Below, piece after piece: positions 52,131 through 53,135 of a stretch of 53,135 bases of DNA. Position 1 is the stretch's first letter; every line of letters begins with the position of its first letter. Both the position numbers and the translations under genes were made by a program. The stretch is from Candidatus Binatia bacterium (lineage in GTDB: Bacteria > Desulfobacterota > Binatia > HRBIN30). The stretch is taken from the NCBI GenBank assembly GCA_026415395.1, contig JAOAHD010000009.1, positions 1 to 53,135 of the forward strand, written 5' to 3'. The notes below the pieces were generated by a model that did not search any database, had not been told where the DNA came from, and saw only the letters and a list, made by a program, of their open reading frames with translations.

Positions 52131-52718
52131 CTGTTGTGATTCCAGCGCTTGTCCAGAATGCTTCTCGGTCCAGTCGTGCTGGGAACCTTGCTCTTGTTCC
52201 GCAAATTCTGGCTGCACGGTGGTGCTGGTGTCGTCCTGTTGGTACTCCGCGCCATCCGGTGCTCCTGAGGGACTGTCCACTTCGGGGTCCTGCCCGGCTA
52301 CGGCATCCCCATCAGACTCGCTGGGCTGGAGCCGCCGCACGCTTAGTTCCAGACTGGTTAGCGTTTCCTGTGGACTTGCGAGCGGCGGGGCCTCGAAGAA
52401 TAGCGGCCCTGACGCGGGCACGAACTTCATGTCCGACACGCACCCGGCGCTGCCGTCGCGGACGGATCCGCTCCCGTACACACCCTGACGACCTGCACTC
52501 ACCGGTAACCCGCTGAGAGGCCTCCCGGCGTCGAAGATGGGGAGTTCAGTGGATTCGCGTACGGAACCTGCGGATTCCGCGATTGTCCGGCTTCGCTCTC
52601 GTAGGGGCCCGCCGGTTTCGCGTACGCTCCCTACACTGCCTACTTGCGCCGGTGCTTTGGATCCGTTGCTTGCGAGTGCCAGAACTGCGACTGTTGCCCA
52701 GGCAATCGTACGACGCAT
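52080..52718 (-). CDS. secreted protein with GSVR[ED] repeats
   Basis: 212 residues from ATG 52718 with a signal peptide (MRRTIAWATVAVLALASNGSKAPA-Q). The mature N-terminus repeats GSVRET, GSVRES and GSVRDG, separated by short Ser/Thr/Arg-rich stretches, and the C-terminal half is acidic and Gln/Glu-rich (QPEFAEQEQGSQ, LESQQLGADEAEL). No folded family recognised; likely disordered, perhaps cell-surface associated. Convergent with sixA, overlapping its last 51 bases. Confidence 0.62.
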   Translation of the reverse strand: MRRTIAWATVAVLALASNGSKAPAQVGSVGSVRETGGPLRERSRTIAESAGSVRESTELPIFDAGRPLSGLPVSAGRQGVYGSGSVRDGSAGCVSDMKFVPASGPLFFEAPPLASPQETLTSLELSVRRLQPSESDGDAVAGQDPEVDSPSGAPDGAEYQQDDTSTTVQPEFAEQEQGSQHDWTEKHSGQALESQQLGADEAELLLSGEPTE

Positions 52719-52847
52719 CGGCCCAACACCCTACCCTGGTGGGGTGGGCGCGGCAAGCGGGGAAGCCAGTATGGGGCGACGACCAGCGCACCTAGCCGTA
52801 CTGCTCTGTTGTTCAGACTCGCGATGTCAAGACAAAGCGCGCTGTTA

Positions 52848-53135
52848 TCAGCGGCACACGCCAGTGCGGCGGGCTGCCTCTGCCACAGCCTCGCCCACCC
52901 GGTAAGCAACCGATTTATCAAGCGGGTTCGGCAAGATGCGCTCTGGAGTTGGCTCCAAGACGGTTTCGGCTAGGGCCTGGGCGGCGGCGACCTTCATTTC
53001 CTCGTTGATGACTTTGGCTTTGGCGTCGAGCGCGCCGCGAAAGACTCCAGGAAAAGCGAGCACGTTATTGATTTGGTTGGGGAAGTCGCTGCGTCCTGTC
53101 CCCACGACCACGGCGCCAGCGGCGCGGGCAAGGTC
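52848..53135 (-). CDS. malic enzyme, C-terminal part (cut by window edge)
   Basis: The last 95 codons of an NAD(P)-dependent malic enzyme (or the malic-enzyme half of a fusion) that begins beyond the right edge. DLARAAGAVVVGTGRSDFPNQINN, VLAFPGVFRGALDAKA and INEEMKVAAAQALAE match the end of the NAD-binding domain. It decarboxylates malate to pyruvate, linking the TCA cycle to acetyl-CoA or NADPH supply. Confidence 0.92.
   Translation of the reverse strand, partial: DLARAAGAVVVGTGRSDFPNQINNVLAFPGVFRGALDAKAKVINEEMKVAAAQALAETVLEPTPERILPNPLDKSVAYRVGEAVAEAARRTGVCR

Noticed and set aside
1-53135. CRISPR arrays, insertion sequences, rRNA
   Set aside because: No regularly spaced repeats, transposase frames with inverted ends or rRNA signatures were seen on either strand.

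Overview
This is a high-G+C bacterial window with dense genes and typical Shine-Dalgarno starts. It has many GTGA/ATGA stop-start overlaps and several large secreted proteins with Thr-Pro stalks. The secreted set (Cys-rich helical modules, streptogramin-lyase-like propeller, FG-GAP repeats, beta-helix with DUF4215-type Cys repeats, dockerin-like tail) together with the fatty-acyl enzymes resembles deltaproteobacterial-type lineages such as Myxococcota, Desulfobacterota or Binatota. No marker gene here settles the phylum. The first 19 bases are an Illumina Nextera mosaic-end sequence, so the left edge is a contig end with untrimmed adapter.

Layout. 20-908: no recognisable gene, ending in the 3' half of a tRNA-Lys(CTT), which looks like an attachment-site remnant. 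1182-3044: acyl-CoA dehydrogenase. 3146-7560: two paralogous secreted Cys-rich proteins with Thr-Pro stalks, each preceded by a perfect TTGACA box. 8089-10848: coiled-coil membrane protein and a divergently oriented glycosyltransferase-like protein. 11058-14176: ba3-type cytochrome oxidase operon (46-aa subunit IIa, subunit II, subunit I, SCO). 14508-20437: secreted beta-helix protein, sulfotransferase, and a streptogramin-lyase-like protein with a very long Thr-Pro stalk. 20639-24492: small exported protein, RtcA, PcrA/UvrD helicase. 24693-27485: decayed P-type cation ATPase pseudogene with five lesions. 27637-30076: TrpF-like protein lacking the catalytic Cys, HExxH metalloprotein, small secreted protein, DUF1232-like membrane protein and a 63-aa zinc-ribbon-like protein. 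30086-34802: metallophosphoesterase, enoyl-CoA hydratase, SRPBCC protein, FG-GAP protein. 34976-37571: MreB, exported thermonuclease-like protein, HSL-type esterase. 37637-42297: acyl-CoA synthetase, N-acyl-D-amino-acid deacylase-type amidohydrolase, beta-lactamase-fold hydrolase.

42389-47179 is the most interesting block. It is one minus-strand operon: a MerR/cobalamin-binding regulator of the CarH/LitR photoreceptor type, an unrecognised 125-aa protein, an FAD amine oxidase-like protein, a DUF1365 protein and a cyclopropane-fatty-acid synthase. The promoter has an inverted repeat next to its -35 box. This reads as a candidate B12-dependent, light-controlled membrane-lipid modification operon.

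47733-53135: methyltransferase, then a plus-strand run of tri-heme cytochrome c, lipoprotein, CYTH-domain protein and SixA phosphatase; then a secreted protein with GSVR[ED] repeats and the C-terminus of a malic enzyme cut by the right edge. The recurring themes are fatty-acyl/lipid metabolism, aerobic respiration and a large secretome.
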